Source of the DNA: Meconema thalassinum
Lineage: Eukaryota; Arthropoda; Insecta; Orthoptera; Tettigoniidae
Reading direction: 5' to 3'
Length of the DNA: 64,000 bases
Assembly: GCA_946902985.2 (NCBI GenBank)
Contig: OX336388.2
Coordinates: 1,218,834,609 to 1,218,898,608 of the forward strand
Shown here one piece after another: positions 1 through 10,440 of the stretch. Both the position numbers and the translations under genes were made by a program. The stretch's first letter is position 1. Each line of letters opens with the position of its first letter. The notes under the pieces are model-generated. The model made no database searches, was not told the origin of the DNA, and saw nothing but the letters and a program-made list of their open reading frames with translations.

Positions 1-64
1 AGAGCCCATTGGTACACTGGGGCGAAACGCTGGCAACTGTTTTGAGCTAGCCGGACCATTGTAT

Positions 65-95
65 CAAATTTATTTGTGAATTTGTTATGTACATA
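65..95. other. AT-rich dyads CAAATT/AATTTG and TATGTACATA (representative)
   Basis: A 6-bp inverted repeat with an 8-nt spacer (65-84) is followed one base later by a perfect 10-bp palindrome (86-95). Both are kept in nearly all monomers. Exceptions for the palindrome are ATATACATAG near 688, GTGCATAG near 4648 and GTAATGTAC near 15781. The AAATTT and GAATTT tracts are about 12 bp apart, which may bend the DNA slightly. Protein binding or nucleosome phasing is possible but unsupported. Confidence 0.55.
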
Positions 96-161
96 GATCA
101 ATCGGACAATTTTCCATCCTGTTTCCTACGGGAGCAGATATTTCCAATATGGATTAGCAAG

Positions 162-243
162 GTAAGCTAACATTATTTTTGAAAGGAAGTTATGACTTCC
201 ATAGTACATTGGCGCTGCTCGAGGCAACATTTGTGCCTTGCAG
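162..243 (+). other. Intron-like interval with splice-site consensus (representative monomer)
   Basis: Each monomer carries CAAG/GTAAGC at 158-167, close to the general eukaryotic 5' splice site, and TTTGTGCCTTGCAG ending at 243, which looks like a 3' splice site with a moderate pyrimidine tract. The interval is 82 nt. Monomers with A at 221 also have CTCAT, a possible branch-point match about 25 nt before the AG. Removing the interval leaves 219 nt, exactly 73 codons, so the frame would be kept from monomer to monomer, although the monomer itself (301) shifts frame by one. Nothing here shows that it is transcribed or spliced. GT and AG dinucleotides are common, and this may be chance or a relic of the sequence from which the satellite arose. 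Confidence 0.35.
185..200. other. Dyad-symmetric hairpin GGAAGT-TATG-ACTTCC (representative)
   Basis: A 6-bp inverted repeat around four bases. In beta monomers (T at 201) the arms extend to 8 bp, AAGGAAGT/ACTTCCTT. In alpha monomers the left arm is changed at three positions (185, 187, 189; AAAAGGATTTATG), which destroys the symmetry. The array therefore alternates hairpin-positive and hairpin-negative units with the 4/5-monomer rhythm. Short dyads are common in satellite DNA and in binding sites of dimeric proteins; a function here is not shown. Confidence 0.6.
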
Positions 244-2651
244 CGGCCTTCACAGTATGTACTAGCCACGCGTCTTGGTGAGGTGTACCATAGCCAACTG
301 AAGAGCCCATTGGTACACTGGGGCGAAAAGCTGGCAACTGTTTTGAGCTAGCCGGACCATTGTATCAAATTTATTTGTGAATTTGTTATGTACATAGCTC
401 AATCGGACAATTTTCCATCCTGTTTCTTACGGGAAGAGATATTTCCAATATGGATTAGCAAGGTAAGCTAACATTATTTTTGAAAAGGATCTATGACTTC
501 CATAGTACATTGACGCTGCTCGTGGCAACATTTGTGCCTTGCAGCGGCCTTCACAGTATGTACTAGCCACGCGTCTTGGCGAGGTATACCATAACCAACT
601 GAAGAGCCCATTGGTACACTGGGGCGAAACGCTGGCAACTGTTTTGAGCTAGCCGGACCATTGTATCAAATTTATTTGTGAATTTGTTATATACATAGCT
701 CAATCGGACAATTTTCCATCCTGTTTCCTACGGGAGCAGATATTTCCAATATGGATTAGCAAGGTAAGCTAACATTATTTTTGATAGGAAGTTATGACTT
801 CCTTAGTACATTGGCGCTGCTCGTGGCAACATTTGTGCCTTGCAGCGGCCTTCACAGTATGTACTAGCCACGCGTCTTGGTTAGGGGTACCATAACCAAC
901 TGAAGAGCCCATTGGTACACTGGGGCGAAACGCTGGCAACTGTTTTGAGCTAGCCGGACCATTGTATCAAATTTATTTGTGAATTTGTTATGTACATAGC
1001 TCAATCGGACAATTTTCCATCCTGTTTCCTTCGGGAACAGATATTTCCAATATGGATTAGCAAGGTAAGCTAACATTATTTTTGAAAGGAAGTTATGACT
1101 TCCATAGTACATTGGCGCTGCTCGTGGCAACATTTGTGCCTTGCAGCGGCCTTCACAGTATGTACTAGCCACGCGTCTTGGTGAGGTGTACCATAACCAA
1201 CTGAAGAGCCCATTGGTACACTGGGGCGAAACGCTGGCAACTGTTTTGAGCTAGCCGGACCATTGTATCAAATTTATTTGTGAATTTGTTATGTACATAG
1301 CTCAATCGGACAATTTTCCATCCTGTTTCCTACGGGAACAGATATTTCCAATATGGATTAGCAAGGTAAGCTAACATTATTTTTGAAAGGAAGTTATGAC
1401 TTCCATAGTACATTGGCGCTGCTCATGGCAACATTTGTGCCATGCAGCGGCCTTCACAGCATGTACTAGCCACGCGTCTTGGTGAGGTGTACCATAACCA
1501 ACTGAAGAGCCCATTGGTACACTGGGGCGAAACGCTGGCTACTGTTTTGAGCTAGCCGGACCATTGTATCAAATTTATTTGTGAATTTGTTATGTACATA
1601 GCTCAATCGGACAATTTTCCATCCTGTTTCCTACGGGAACAGATATTTCCAATATGGATTAGCAAGGTAAGCTAACATTATTTTTGAAAGGAAGTTATGA
1701 CTTCCATAGTACATTGGCGCTGCTCATGGCAACATTTGTGCCTTGCAGCGGCCTTCACAGTATGTACTAGCCTCGCGTCTTGGTGAGGTGTACCATAGCC
1801 AACTGAAGAACCCATTGGTACACTGGGGCGAAACGCTGGCAACTGTTTTGAGCTAGCCGGACCATTGTATCAAATTTATTTGTGAATTTGTTATGTACAT
1901 AGCTCAATCGGACAATTTTCCATCCTGTTTCCTACGGCAACAGATATTTCCAATATGGATTAGCAAGGTAAGCTAACATTATTTTTGAAAAGGATTTATG
2001 ACTTCCATAGTACATTGGCGCTGCTCGTGGCAACATTTGTGCCTTGCAGCGGCCTTCACAGTATGTACTAGCCACGCGTCTTGGTGAGGTATACCATAAC
2101 CAACTGAAGAGCCCATTGGTACACTGGGGCGAAACGCTGGCAACTGTTTTGAGCTAGCCGGACCATTGTATCAAATTTATTTGTGAATTTGTTATGTACA
2201 TAGCTCAATCGGACAATTTTTCATCCTGTTTCCTACGGGAGCAGATATTTCCAATATGGATTAGCAAGGTAAGCTAACATTATTTTTGAAAGGAAGTTAT
2301 GACTTCCTTGGTACATTGACGCTGCTCGTGGCAACATTTGTGCCTTGCAGCGGCCTTCACAGTATGTACTAGCCACGCGTCTTGGTTAGGGGTACCATAA
2401 CCAACTGAAGAGCCCATTGGTACACTGGGGCGAAACGCTGGCAACTGTTTTGAGCTAGCCGGACCATTGTATCAAATTTATTTGTGAATTTGTTATGTAC
2501 ATAGCTCAATCGGACAATTTTCCATCCTGTTTCCTACGGGAACAGATATTTACAATATGGATTAGCAAGGTAAGCTAACATTATTTTTGAAAGGAAATTA
2601 TGACTTCCATAGTACATTGGCGCTGCTCGTGACAACATTTGTGCCTTGCAG

Positions 2652-2870
2652 CGGCCTTCACAGTATGTACTAGCCACGCGTCTTGGTGAGGTGTACCATA
2701 ACCAACTGAAGAGCCCATTGGTACACTGTGGCGAAACGCTGGCAACTGTTTTGAGCTGGCCGGACCATTGTATCAAATTTATTTGTGAATTTGTTATGTA
2801 CATAGCTCAATCGGACAATTTTCCATCCTGTTTCCTACGGGAACAGATATTTCCAATATGGATTAGGAAG
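2652..2870 (+). other. Exon-like segment with a fully open 73-codon frame (A1)
   Basis: The segment between an acceptor-like CAG and a donor-like GTAAGC is open in phase 0 from CGG to AAG. Most monomers have a TAG at codon 36 (GAGCTAGCC); here it is TGG (GAGCTGGCC near 2757), and codon 26 is TGT instead of TGG. Near the end the residues read IFPIWIRK, where the consensus has IFPIWISK. There is no recognised domain, signal peptide or membrane segment. No suitable ATG opens the frame; the only ATG is at codon 49. An uninterrupted read through both splice motifs stops at the TAA just after the donor. It is listed as a possible relic of a coding exon, not as a gene. Confidence 0.3.
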
Positions 2871-4133
2871 GTAAGCTAACATTATTTTTGAAAGGAAGTT
2901 ATGACTTCCATAGTACATTGGCGCTGCTCATGGCAACATATGTGCCTTGCAGCGCCCTTCACAGTATGTACTAGCCACGCGTCTTGGTGAGGTGTACCAT
3001 AACCAACTGAAGAGCCCATTGGTACACTGGGGCGAAACGCTGGCAACTGTTTTGAGCTAGCCGGACCATTGTATCAAATTTATTTGTGAATTTGTTATGT
3101 ACATAGCTCAATCGGACAATTTTCCATCCTGTTTCCTACGGGAACAGATATTTCCAATATGGATTAGCAAGGTAAGCTAACATTATTTTTGAAAAGGATT
3201 TATGACTTCCATAGTACATTGGCGCTGCTCGTGGCAACATTTGTGCCTTGCAGCGGCCTTCACAGTATGTACTAGCCACGCGTCTTGGTGAGGTATACCA
3301 TAACCAACTGAAGAGCCCATTGGTACACTGGGGCGAAACGCTGGCAACTGTTTTGAGCTAGCCGGACCATTGTATCAAATTTATTTGTGAATTTGTTATG
3401 TACATAGCTCAATCGGACAATTTTCCAACCTGTTTCCTACGGGAGCAGATATTTCCAATATGGATTAGCAAGGTAAGCTAACATTATTTTTGAAAGGAAG
3501 TTATGACTTCTTTAGTACATTGGCGCTGCTCGTGGCAACATTTGTGCCTTGCAGCGGCCTTCACAGTATGTACTAGCCACGGGTCTTGGTTAGGGGTACC
3601 ATAACCAACTGAAGAGCCCATTGGTACACTGGGGCGAAACGCTGGCAACTGTTTTGAGCTAGCCGGACCATTGTATCAAATTTATTTGTGAATTTGTTAT
3701 GTACATAGCTCAATCGGACAATTTTCCATCCTGTTTCCTACGGGAAAAGATATTTCCAATATGGATTAGCAAGGTAAGCTAACATTATTTTTGAAAGGAA
3801 TTTATGACATCCATAGTACATTGGCGCTGCTCGTGGCAACATTTGTGCCTTGCAGCGGCCTTCACAGTATGTACTAGCCACGCGACTTGGTGAGGTGTAC
3901 CATAACCAACTGAAGAGTCCATTGGTACACTGGGGCGAAACGATGGCAACTGTTTTGAGCTAGCCGGACCATTGTATCAAATTTATTTGTGAATTTATTA
4001 TGTACATAGCTCAATCGGACAATTTTCCATCCTGTTTCCTACGGGAACAGATATTTCCAATATGGATTAGCAAGGTAAGCTAACATTATTTTTGAAAGGA
4101 AGTTATGACTTCCATAGTACATTGGCGCTGCTC

Positions 4134-4151
4134 CTCAGGAAGCTACACGAC

Positions 4152-4178
<27 letters not shown>
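4134..4178 (+). other. 45-bp insertion: 18 nt plus a poly(A) tract
   Basis: Between GCTGCTC and ATGGCAAC, which are adjacent in the matching monomers of A2, A3 and A4 (for example at 11701), lie the 18 bases CTCAGGAAGCTACACGAC and 27 inserted A, making a run of 28 A with the native one. This is the only non-satellite DNA in the window. The left junction repeats CTC and the right junction shares one A, so one to three bases of microhomology fit. There is no target-site duplication of the length expected from a LINE-driven insertion and no TTAAAA-like nick site. It could be the extreme 3' end of a reverse-transcribed polyadenylated RNA, DNA captured during break repair, or an assembly or library artefact. 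Its absence from the other three copies makes it younger than the block duplications. Confidence 0.9.
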
Positions 4179-4183
<5 letters not shown>

Positions 4184-5045
4184 AACATTTGTGCCTTGCA
4201 GCGGCCTTCACAGCATGTACTAGCCACGCGTCTTGGTGAGGTGTACCATAACCTACTGAAGAGCCCATTGGTACACTGGGGCGAAACGCTGGCAACTGTT
4301 TTGAGCTAGCTGGACCATTGTATCAAATTTATTTGTGAATTTGTTATGTACATAGCTCAATCGGACAATTTTCCATCCTGTTTCCTACGGGAACAGATAT
4401 TTCCAATATGGATTAGCAAGGTAAGCTAACATTATTATTGAAAGGAAGTTATGACTTCCATAGTACATTGGCGCTGCTCGTGGCAACATTTGTGCCTTGC
4501 AGCGACCTTCACAGTATGTACTATCCACGCGTCTTGGTTAGGGGTACCATAACCAACTGAAGAGCCCATTGGTACACTGGAGCGAAACGCTGGCAACAGT
4601 TTTGAGCTAGCCGGACCATTGTATCAAATTTATTTGTGAATTTGTTATGTGCATAGCTCAATCGGACAATTTTCCATCCTGTTTCCTACGGGAACAGATA
4701 TTTCCAATATGGATTAGCAAGGTAAGCTAACATTATTTTTTAAAGGAAGTTATGACTTCCATAGCACATTGGCGTTGCTCGTGGCAACATTTGTGCCTTG
4801 CAGCGGCCTTCACAGTATGTACTAGCCACGCGTCTTGGTGAGGTGTACCATAACCAACTGAAGAGCCCATTGGTACACTGGGGCGAAACGCTGGCAACTG
4901 ATTTGAGCTAGCCGGACCATTGTATCAAATTTATTTGTGAATTTGTTATGTACATAGCTCAATCGGACAATTTTCCATCCTGTTTCCTACGGGAACAGAT
5001 ATTTCCAATATGGATTAGCAAGGTAAGCTAACATTATTTTTGAAA

Positions 5046-5061
5046 GGAAGTTATAACTTCC
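5046..5061. other. Perfect 16-bp palindrome (A1)
   Basis: GGAAGTTATAACTTCC. A single G-to-A change in the usual TATG loop makes the dyad perfectly self-complementary. Confidence 0.85.
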
Positions 5062-6366
5062 ATAGTACATTGGCGCCGCTCGTGGCAATATTTGTGCCTT
5101 GCAGCGGCCTTCACAGTATGTACTAGCCACGCGTCTTGGTTAGGTGTACCATAACCAACTGAAGAGCCCATTGGTACACTGGGGCGAAACGCTGGCAACT
5201 GTTTTGAGCTAGCCGGACCATTGTATCAAATTTATTTGTGAATTTGTTATGTACATAGCTCAATCGGACAATTTTCCATCCTGTTTCCTACGGGAACAGA
5301 TATTTCCAATATGGATTAGCAAGGTAAGCTAACATTATTTTTGAAAAGGATTTATGACTTCCATAGTACATTGGCGCTGCTCGTGGCAACATTTGTGCCT
5401 TGCAGCGGCCTTCACAGTATGTACTAGCCACGCGTCTTGGTGAGGTATACCATAACCAACTGAAGAGCCCATTGGTACACTGGGGCGAAACGCTGGCAAC
5501 TGTTTTGGGCTAGCCGGACCATTGTATCAAATTTATTTGTGAATTTGTTATGTACATAGCTCAATCGGACAATTTTCCATCCTGTTTCCTACGGGAGCAG
5601 ATATTTCCTATATGGATTAGCAAGGTAAGCTAACATTATTTTTGAAAGGAAGTTATGACATCCTTAGTACATTGGCGCTGCTCGTGGCAACATTTGTGCC
5701 TTGCAGCGGCCTTCACAGTATGTACTAGCCACGCGTCTTGGTTAGGGGTACCATAACCAACTGGAGAGCCCATTGGTACACTGGGGCGAAACGCTGGCAA
5801 CTGTTTTGAGCTAGCCGGACCATTGTATCAAATTTATTTAAGAATTTGTTATGTACATAGCTCAATCGGACAATTTTCCATCCTGTTTCCTACGGGAACA
5901 GATATTTCCAATATGGATTAGCAAGGTAAGCTAACATTATTTTTGAAAGGAAGTTATGACTTCCATAGTACATTGGCGCTGCTCGTGGCAACATTTGTGC
6001 CTTGCAGCGGCCTTCACAGTATGTACTAGCCACGCGTCTTGGTGAGGTGTACCATAACCAACTGAAGAGCCCATTGGTACACTGGGGCGAAACGCTGGCA
6101 ACTGTTTTGAGCTAGCCGGACCATTGTATCAAATTTATTTGTGAATTTGTTATGTACATAGCTCAATCGGACAATTTTCCATCCTGTTTCCTACGGGAAA
6201 AGATATTTCCAATATGGATTAGCAAGGTAAGCGAACATTATTTTTGAAAGGAAGTTATGACTTCCATAGTACATTGGCGCTGCTCGTGGCAACATTTGTG
6301 CCTTGCAGCGGCCTTCACAGTATGTACTAGCCACGCGTCTTGGTGAGGTGTACCATAACCATCTGA

Positions 6367-6667
6367 AGAGTCCATTGGTACACTGGGGCGAAACGCTGGC
6401 AACTGTTTTGAGCTAGCCGGACCATTGTATCAAATTTATTTGTGAATTTGTTATGTACATAGCTCAATCGGACAATTTTCCATCCTGTTTTCTACGGGAA
6501 CAGATATTTCCAATATGGATTAGCAAGGTAAGCTAACATTATTTTTGAAAGGAAGTTATGACTTCCATAGTACATTGGCGCTGCTCGTGGCAACATTTGT
6601 GCCTCGCAGCGGCCTTCACAGTATGTACTAGCCACGCGTCTTGGTGAGGTGTACCATAGCCAACTGA
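6367..6667 (+). repeat. Hybrid monomer left by loss of one repeat unit
   Basis: In A3 two successive monomers occupy 49410-50011. The first carries GAGTCC, TGTTTTCTAC and CTCATGG; the second carries GATTAACAAG, GTTACGAC, CTCGTGG and GCCTCGCAG. Here one monomer begins with the first monomer's marks (GAGTCC, TGTTTTCTAC, GTTATGAC) and ends with the second's (CTCGTGG, GCCTCGCAG). The switch lies between about 6560 and 6586. This is the product expected of unequal exchange or intrastrand recombination between neighbours in register, and it removes exactly 301 bp. Confidence 0.88.
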
Positions 6668-9600
6668 AGAGCCCATTGGTACACTGGGGCGAAACGCTGG
6701 CAACTGTTTTGAGCTAGCCAGACCATTGTATCAAATTTATTTGTGAATTTGTTATGTACATAGCTCAATCGGACAATTTTCCATCCTGTTTCCTAAGGGA
6801 ACAGATATTTCCAATATGGATTAGCAAGGTAAGCTAACATTATTTTTGAAAAGGATTTATGACTTCCATAGTACATTGGCGCTGCTCGTGGCAACATTTG
6901 TGCCTTTCAGCGGCCTTCACAGTATGTACTAGCCACGCGTCTTGGTGAGGTATACCATAACCAACTGAAGAGCCCATTGGTACACTGGGGCGAAACGCTG
7001 GCAACTGTTTTGAGCTAGCCGGACCATTGTATCAAATTTATTTGTGAATTTGTTATGTACATAGCTCAATCGGACAATTTTCCATCCTGTTTCCTACGGG
7101 AACAGATATTTCCAATATGGATTAGCAAGGTAAGCTAACATTATTTTTGAAAAGGATTTATGACTTCCATAGTACATTGGCGCTGCTCGTGGCAACATTT
7201 GTGCCTTGCAGCGGCCTTCACAGTATGTACTAGCCACGCGTCTTGGTGAGGTATACCATAACCAACTGAAGAGCCCATTGGTACACTGGGGCGAAACGCT
7301 GGCAACTGTTTTGAGCTAGCCGGACCATTGTATCAAATTTATTTGTGAATTTGTTATGTACATAGCTCAATCGGACAATTTTCCAACCTGTTTCCTACGG
7401 GAGCAGATATTTCCAATATGGATTAGCAAGGTAAGCTAACATTATTTTTGAAAGGAAGTTATGACTTCTTTAGTACATTGGTGCTGCTCGTGGCAACATT
7501 TGTGCCTTGCAGCGGCCTTCACAGTATGTACTAGCCACGGGTCTTGGTTAGGGGTACCATAACCAACTGAAGAGCCCATTGGTACACTGGGGCGAAACGC
7601 TGGCAACTGTTTTGAGCTAGCCGGACCATTGTATCAAATTTATTTGTGAATTTGTTATGTACATAGATCAATCGGACAATTTTCCATCCTGTTTCCTACG
7701 GGAGCAGATATTTCCAATATGGATTAGCAAGGTAAGCTAACATTATTTTTGAAAGGAAGTTATGACTTCCATAGTACATTGGCGCTGCTCGAGGCAACAT
7801 TTGTGCCTTGCAGCGGCCTTCACAGTATGTACTAGCCACGCGTCTTGGTGAGGTGTACCATAGCCAACTGAAGAGCCCATTGGTACACTGGGGCGAAAAG
7901 CTGGCAACTGTTTTGAGCTAGCCGGACCATTGTATCAAATTTATTTGTGAATTTGTTATGTACATAGCTCAATCGGACAATTTTCCATCCTGTTTCTTAC
8001 GGGAAGAGATATTTCCAATATGGATTAGCAAGGTAAGCTAACATTATTTTTGAAAAGGATCTATGACTTCCATAGTACATTGACGCTGCTCGTGGCAACA
8101 TTTGTGCCTTGCAGCGGCCTTCACAGTATGTACTAGCCACGCGTCTTGGCGAGGTATACCATAACCAACTGAAGAGCCCATTGGTACACTGGGGCGAAAC
8201 GCTGGCAACTGTTTTGAGCTAGCCGGACCATTGTATCAAATTTATTTGTGAATTTGTTATATACATAGCTCAATCGGACAATTTTCCATCCTGTTTCCTA
8301 CGGGAGCAGATATTTCCAATATGGATTAGCAAGGTAAGCTAACATTATTTTTGATAGGAAGTTATGACTTCCTTAGTACATTGGCGCTGCTCGTGGCAAC
8401 ATTTGTGCCTTGCAGCGGCCTTCACAGTATGTACTAGCCACGCGTCTTGGTTAGGGGTACCATAACCAACTGAAGAGCCCATTGGTACACTGGGGCGAAA
8501 CGCTGGCAACTGTTTTGAGCTAGCCGGACCATTGTATCAAATTTATTTGTGAATTTGTTATGTACATAGCTCAATCGGACAATTTTCCATCCTGTTTCCT
8601 TCGGGAACAGATATTTCCAATATGGATTAGCAAGGTAAGCTAACATTATTTTTGAAAGGAAGTTATGACTTCCATAGTACATTGGCGCTGCTCGTGGCAA
8701 CATTTGTGCCTTGCAGCGGCCTTCACAGTATGTACTAGCCACGCGTCTTGGTGAGGTGTACCATAACCAACTGAAGAGCCCATTGGTACACTGGGGCGAA
8801 ACGCTGGCAACTGTTTTGAGCTAGCCGGACCATTGTATCAAATTTATTTGTGAATTTGTTATGTACATAGCTCAATCGGACAATTTTCCATCCTGTTTCC
8901 TACGGGAACAGATATTTCCAATATGGATTAGCAAGGTAAGCTAACATTATTTTTGAAAGGAAGTTATGACTTCCATAGTACATTGGCGCTGCTCATGGCA
9001 ACATTTGTGCCATGCAGCGGCCTTCACAGCATGTACTAGCCACGCGTCTTGGTGAGGTGTACCATAACCAACTGAAGAGCCCATTGGTACACTGGGGCGA
9101 AACGCTGGCTACTGTTTTGAGCTAGCCGGACCATTGTATCAAATTTATTTGTGAATTTGTTATGTACATAGCTCAATCGGACAATTTTCCATCCTGTTTC
9201 CTACGGGAACAGATATTTCCAATATGGATTAGCAAGGTAAGCTAACATTATTTTTGAAAGGAAGTTATGACTTCCATAGTACATTGGCGCTGCTCATGGC
9301 AACATTTGTGCCTTGCAGCGGCCTTCACAGTATGTACTAGCCTCGCGTCTTGGTGAGGTGTACCATAGCCAACTGAAGAACCCATTGGTACACTGGGGCG
9401 AAACGCTGGCAACTGTTTTGAGCTAGCCGGACCATTGTATCAAATTTATTTGTGAATTTGTTATGTACATAGCTCAATCGGACAATTTTCCATCCTGTTT
9501 CCTACGGCAACAGATATTTCCAATATGGATTAGCAAGGTAAGCTAACATTATTTTTGAAAAGGATTTATGACTTCCATAGTACATTGGCGCTGCTCGTGG

Positions 9601-10221
9601 CAACATTTGTGCCTTGCAGCGGCCTTCACAGTATGTACTAGCCACGCGTCTTGGTGAGGTATACCATAACCAACTGAAGAGCCCATTGGTACACTGGGGC
9701 GAAACGCTGGCAACTGTTTTGAGCTAGCCGGACCATTGTATCAAATTTATTTGTGAATTTGTTATGTACATAGCTCAATCGGACAATTTTTCATCCTGTT
9801 TCCTACGGGAGCAGATATTTCCAATATGGATTAGCAAGGTAAGCTAACATTATTTTTGAAAGGAAGTTATGACTTCCTTGGTACATTGGCGCTGCTCGTG
9901 GCAACATTTGTGCCTTGCAGCGGCCTTCACAGTATGTACTAGCCACGCGTCTTGGTTAGGGGTACCATAACCAACTGAAGAGCCCATTGGTACACTGGGG
10001 CGAAACGCTGGCAACTGTTTTGAGCTAGCCGGACCATTGTATCAAATTTATTTGTGAATTTGTTATGTACATAGCTCAATCGGACAATTTTCCATCCTGT
10101 TTCCTACGGGAACAGATATTTACAATATGGATTAGCAAGGTAAGCTAACATTATTTTTGAAAGGAAATTATGACTTCCATAGTACATTGGCGCTGCTCGT
10201 GACAACATTTGTGCCTTGCAG

Positions 10222-10440
10222 CGGCCTTCACAGTATGTACTAGCCACGCGTCTTGGTGAGGTGTACCATAACCAACTGAAGAGCCCATTGGTACACTGTG
10301 GCGAAACGCTGGCAACTGTTTTGAGCTGGCCGGACCATTGTATCAAATTTATTTGTGAATTTGTTATGTACATAGCTCAATCGGACAATTTTCCATCCTG
10401 TTTCCTACGGGAACAGATATTTCCAATATGGATTAGGAAG
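10222..10440 (+). other. Exon-like open segment, A2 copy
   Basis: Same monomer as the open segment in A1, 7,570 bp downstream, with TGG instead of TAG at codon 36 and AGG instead of AGC at codon 72. It looks unchanged from the A1 copy. Confidence 0.28.

Larger units (their letters stand above)
1..301 (+). repeat. Reference monomer of the 301-bp satellite
   Basis: This copy serves as the coordinate frame for the others. Landmarks by monomer position: an inverted repeat CAAATT/AATTTG at 65-84; a perfect palindrome TATGTACATA at 86-95; ATATT/AATAT around TCC at 138-150; a donor-like CAAG/GTAAGC at 158-167; an inverted repeat GGAAGT-TATG-ACTTCC at 185-200; an acceptor-like CCTTGCAG ending at 243; and ACGCGT at 268-273. 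Positions that define subtypes are 134 (A/G), 185/187/189, 201 (A/T), 221 (G/A), 280 (G/T), 284 (T/G), 285 (G/A) and 293 (A/G). This copy also carries private changes, including GATCAAT at about 97 where most copies have GCTCAAT, and CTCGAGG at 218-224. Its first base coincides with the window start, so the phase is arbitrary. Confidence 0.95.
1..7570 (+). repeat. Block A1, rearranged 26-monomer unit
   Basis: Block A in its altered form. Relative to A3 (43089-50914, 7,826 bp = 26x301) it lacks one monomer, through a fusion inside 6367-6667, and carries a 45-bp insertion at 4134-4178, which gives 7,570 bp. Otherwise it is nearly identical to A2, A3 and A4. Private substitutions include GAC for GGC near 2319 and GACATCC for GACTTCC near 5660. 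The block ends in a beta-type monomer with ACTTCTTTAG, GGTGCTG and CACGGGTC, and the next monomer restarts block A. Confidence 0.9.

Noticed and set aside
131..137. CENP-B box
   Set aside because: The CGGGA in CCTACGGGA lacks the TTCG and spaced A of the box core. No monomer restores the full motif, including those with CCTTCGGGA.
146..153. CArG-type site CCAATATGG
   Set aside because: It has five rather than six A/T between CC and GG and no supporting context.
1..301. tRNA- or 7SL-derived SINE with internal Pol III promoter
   Set aside because: No convincing A-box/B-box pair is found. Monomers abut head-to-tail without poly(A) tails or target-site duplications, apart from the one unrelated insertion at 4134.
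864..1172. Open frame of 102 codons on the minus strand, repeated at 8434, 43952 and 51778
   Set aside because: It exists only because CTACGGG is CTTCGGG in this monomer, which removes a stop. It starts at GTG, runs across a monomer boundary where the frame shifts, and has no recognisable domain. Copies are identical because the DNA block was duplicated, not because of protein conservation.
2534..2803. Open frame of 89 codons on the minus strand, repeated at 10104, 20639 and 45622
   Set aside because: It is antisense to the exon-like segment, opened by local substitutions in one monomer and lost in A4 by the change near 53637. It has no coding features.
2646..2879. 77-codon plus-strand frame as a real gene (also at 10216, 20751, 45734 and 53560)
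   Set aside because: It needs a TTG start inside the acceptor-like motif and has no ribosome-binding or eukaryotic start context. The open part is kept only as a possible exon relic.
8451..8458. Telomere-like GGTTAGGGG in beta monomers
   Set aside because: It is a single copy per monomer, produced by two substitutions in the GGTGAGGTG context, with no tandem run of a telomeric unit.
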